Of a stretch of DNA of 24,930 bases, positions 23,201 through 24,930 are shown piece after piece. This stretch comes from Rhodoferax sp. Lineage in GTDB: Bacteria; Pseudomonadota; Gammaproteobacteria; Burkholderiales; Burkholderiaceae_C. The stretch covers positions 1 through 24,930 of the forward strand of contig JAURGS010000008.1 of the NCBI GenBank assembly GCA_030833685.1. The letters run 5' to 3'. The position numbers and the translations under genes are program-made. Positions within the stretch are counted from its first letter, which is position 1; each line of letters begins with the position of its first letter. The notes below the pieces were generated by a model. The model had not been told where the DNA came from, searched no databases, and saw only the letters and a program-made list of their open reading frames with translations.

Positions 23201-24930
23201 CAAATGCTTTGGGCGAATTGAGTCTGAGTTGCTTGGGCGCCCAGTGAGAGGTTTTGAAAAAGCGAAAGTGCTGCGCCAAAGAACGCCTGGCACCAGAGGG
23301 GGTGAGGACCGTATTACAAGCTGGGAAAGCGAGCTTTTGCGCTTTGACAACACCGCGGTTTGGTTGAGGTCCACAGCCTTGCTCATCAAGCGAGGCATCA
23401 ATCAGGAAGAGGGCATCCTGATTTTGTCTTCCGACATCACCTCTAGCATGCTGGCGCGCCAAGCCTTGCAGCAAGAACGCGCTTTCACGCGCAGTTACAT
23501 GGAATCACTGCCAGTGGGCATGTTTGTGCATGATGAATTCGGGCACTTCACCGAGGCCAATATGGCGTTTTGCTCGATGCTGGGCAGAAGCTCTGAAGAA
23601 GTGGTGGGTGCTTCCATGTTCGATGTGGAGTTGAGCCTGAGCGTCGAAGAGTTGACCGATCTGTGGCGCAACCTTGAGAGTAACAAGCCCTTTCAGTATG
23701 AGGGCAGCGGCGCTCTTGCCGATGGCAACCACGTTCGATGGGCGGTGACCTTGGCGGCTGTCCAGGTTGGCAGCGAGCGACGTTTTTTTGGCAGCGTGCG
23801 AGACCTAACAAAAGACTTGGCAACAGAAGGCGTGATTGACCGGCAGCGTCAGGCCCTGAACTTGACGCACATGGTGCTGCGCTTAAACGCTGACTGGCGA
23901 ATTGTTGAGGCCAATGACAAGTACCTTGAGCGTTTAGGGCTCTCGATGGCCGAATTGATTGGGCAGGATTGGCACGAATTAAGCGAGGTTGATACAAAAG
24001 AAAAATCTTCTGTCGGGCGCAGGCTGCGCATGAACGTCTTGAAAAAGGGCCAGCCAATACAGCTTGAGTTGATGCAGCACACAAAGTCTTTGGAAGAGGT
24101 CTGGATGCTTGCCAGTTATGTTCCGAGCTTGAATGAAATGGGTGAGATTACATCGATTGCCGTGTTTGCCTTGGATGTCACCGACCAAAGGAATTCTGAG
24201 GTGCGTTTAAGAGAATCGCAAAAACTCGAAGCTGTCGGCCAACTCACAGGAGGACTGGCGCACGACTTCAACAACATGCTCGGTATCGTGCTGGGCAATC
24301 TTGAGCTGATGGAGCCCAATCTGCCCCCAGATGATGAGACGCTGATCGAGTGTTTCAATGCGGCCCGGCAGGCGGCCACCCGCGGCGCGTCAGTGGCCAA
24401 TTCGCTTTTGGCCGTAGCCAGGCGCCAAAAGCTGGATTTGACCCGTGTCGATATCAACGAGTCACTCCAAAGCCTGATTGCGCTGCTGGGCCATTCGGTG
24501 GGCGCAAGTGCACGCTTATCGGGGCAATTGTGCGCGGGGCCATTGGTCGCGATGCTCGATGATTCGGGTTTTAGCAACGTTGTGTTGAACCTGGTTATCA
24601 ATGCTCGTGATGCAATGGCCGGGCAGTCGGGGCCCAAAGTAATCGAGCTGCGCTCGGACCGCGTCGTGATTGAATCGGACCACCCCAATTTGCCTCCTGG
24701 CGAGTACGCGCGCGTTGAGGTGAAGGACAACGGGCCAGGGATGGCGCCCGAGGTTCAGCGCCGGGCCTTTGATCCATTTTTTACAACCAAGGAGCAGGGC
24801 AAGGGAACGGGCTTGGGCCTGGCCATGGTTAAGGGCTTTGTCGAACAGCTTGGCGGCGCTGTCACGATTGACACGGCGCCAGACTCAGGCACTACCGTCA
24901 GTCTGTTATTGCCTTTGTTGTCAGAGCAAG
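20286..24930 (+). CDS. Very large membrane-bound multi-PAS sensor histidine kinase (3' end beyond window)
   Basis: The frame is open from the ATG at 20286 to the edge, 1548 codons without a stop. Membrane helices at about 23-45 and 325-347 enclose a sensor region of about 275 residues of no recognised family. Then come about eight PAS-like units starting near residues 358 (degenerate), 466, 589, 708, 825, 945, 1070 and 1192. The kinase core has His1326 in G-G-L-A-H-D-F-N-N, N-box Asn1439 in N-A-R-D-A-M, G1 D-N-G-P-G-M from 1481, and D-P-F-F-T-T-K then G-T-G-L-G-L. All are intact, so it should autophosphorylate. H-D-F-N-N kinases often carry a C-terminal receiver; whether this one does lies beyond the window. 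Its ATG overlaps the upstream stop. REC-EAL is the obvious partner. Confidence 0.9.
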   Translation, partial: MKARFWPFNKPSSTSATWPHPVRLAVLLVMAAITLLVSFGAWLAYEQRLTEISETHWERQREVNETLVERVSAALRERLEGLERIAGSSGRFLSSATRPGAGVDRAVAQDFAAWLLRQRQYGYLADVNTISWQVGQSGLVSLDLRSDGPTTPGAPVGLSQSVAVETQAPANQAQLASAAPATQSAEPLEGALWQVTLPWSADSGSAQGKLVFEVDLAAILDTLIVQDERFVHALVNANARVLWSGQQGAWVEGADLSVLNPQAWQSVNSQSATAYQDKAWRWISGAWYLPSLDKAKPTSALYLLSLESTAEVLKPGVLNEWRWRVAGLGLLVWLVLALATLGAARMWIGRSRAHAKDLAQLQALANFFVHAVIFRANDTRVLAANQPGQALLEDGFLPALQATLQQAGVAKPTELELSWLSVQGKNQLHRVTFGIYRQGTHEYELLVAEDQSQLWLARQRAAVAEKTLFDLSVYALLRGDFTIVEANDGFCELIGEPRPQVLGADFRKYLSIEIFATLSFDASWQQLVQGQTVHRQMRWRAMHGPIRDLEAVLTPTCDIGGQLRTVAFVARDVSDLAQAKNVAQKLASQIEAVLAMTQSPMLILDKQGYIVASSVRFAGLLGYEAATLKAMSWQELLAPAGQEQAKAALRGAKPGASFSLDMKFLASDGSALDRAVNVSCDSAQGQLFFILELTGQHEVDHLKQRLTSVQSLLDGAAMVLELDAQGHFVGANESWLERFSPKARPSKTESFLHFCPPGFETRLADQSLARAEVVVQDYSGEQVWLDLCALRTRHSDGSLAVLIAARDSSAMALARRQISEADARLRTYLDVSAEALWVLDSEGIIRDANAAMCRMLGYTHHAMCGMSVSAIDRGKTLAGFFERAAAQTDSLLTQSFESLFQTANGTLVPVNLKIAGLRSSTALNFHVSAINLTESRQQQQTLASLRAALDATHMVLELDSAGDCVAASASFLKCFGRIESELLGRPVRGFEKAKVLRQRTPGTRGGEDRITSWESELLRFDNTAVWLRSTALLIKRGINQEEGILILSSDITSSMLARQALQQERAFTRSYMESLPVGMFVHDEFGHFTEANMAFCSMLGRSSEEVVGASMFDVELSLSVEELTDLWRNLESNKPFQYEGSGALADGNHVRWAVTLAAVQVGSERRFFGSVRDLTKDLATEGVIDRQRQALNLTHMVLRLNADWRIVEANDKYLERLGLSMAELIGQDWHELSEVDTKEKSSVGRRLRMNVLKKGQPIQLELMQHTKSLEEVWMLASYVPSLNEMGEITSIAVFALDVTDQRNSEVRLRESQKLEAVGQLTGGLAHDFNNMLGIVLGNLELMEPNLPPDDETLIECFNAARQAATRGASVANSLLAVARRQKLDLTRVDINESLQSLIALLGHSVGASARLSGQLCAGPLVAMLDDSGFSNVVLNLVINARDAMAGQSGPKVIELRSDRVVIESDHPNLPPGEYARVEVKDNGPGMAPEVQRRAFDPFFTTKEQGKGTGLGLAMVKGFVEQLGGAVTIDTAPDSGTTVSLLLPLLSEQ

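Noticed and set aside
1..24930. tRNA/rRNA genes, CRISPR arrays, insertion sequences, prophage or defence genes
   Set aside because: Both strands were looked over, and no repeat-spacer pattern, transposase, integrase or structural RNA pattern was recognised.

Overview
The window is the replication-origin neighbourhood of a Gram-negative bacterium, most likely Burkholderiales and plausibly close to Comamonadaceae. This rests on the divergent core layout (dnaA-dnaN-gyrB on the minus strand, rpmH-rnpA-yidD-yidC...mnmE on the plus strand), the style of the proteins and the moderately high GC content. No database search was possible, so the taxonomic call is inference.

Layout. (1) 1-4238, minus strand: a compact sugar-acid operon, idnO-idnD-kdgK-gntK. 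It should convert L-idonate through 5-ketogluconate and gluconate to 6-phosphogluconate, and phosphorylate 2-keto-3-deoxygluconate. It is followed by a small acyltransferase and the first codons of an NnrU-family membrane protein. (2) 4296-5385: a good intrinsic terminator and an EamA/DMT permease, minus strand. (3) 5424-10739: gyrB, dnaN and dnaA, minus strand. (4) 10740-11053: the dnaA-rpmH intergenic region and probable oriC. It has one consensus and two near-consensus DnaA boxes, a dnaA promoter whose -35 overlaps a DnaA box, and a perfect 10-bp inverted repeat next to an extended -10 for rpmH. (5) 11054-17520, plus strand: rpmH, rnpA, yidD, yidC, then a periplasmic-binding-domain/GGDEF fusion inserted before mnmE, then a small unrecognised protein. 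(6) 17538-18083, minus strand: apt. (7) 18372 to the window edge, plus strand: a three-gene signalling operon made of a REC-EAL response regulator, a small protein that looks like a kinase core with lost ATP-binding boxes, and a very large sensor kinase with about eight PAS units, still open at the edge.

How it works together. The core genes handle initiation (DnaA), the clamp (DnaN), supercoiling (GyrB), ribosomal protein L34, the RNase P protein, membrane insertion (YidD/YidC) and tRNA wobble modification (MnmE). On top of this sit two cyclic-di-GMP inputs: an intact diguanylate cyclase driven by a periplasmic NMT1/THI5-like domain, and an intact EAL phosphodiesterase with a phosphorylatable receiver. 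The phosphodiesterase is co-transcribed with what looks like its own kinase and a possible phosphotransfer or kinase-modulating protein. That last operon is the least ordinary part of the window.

No tRNA or rRNA gene, CRISPR array, insertion sequence or prophage was seen. The longest gene-free stretches are 10740-11053 (origin, described below) and 18084-18371 (apt/REC-EAL divergent region, with a tandem 11-bp repeat).
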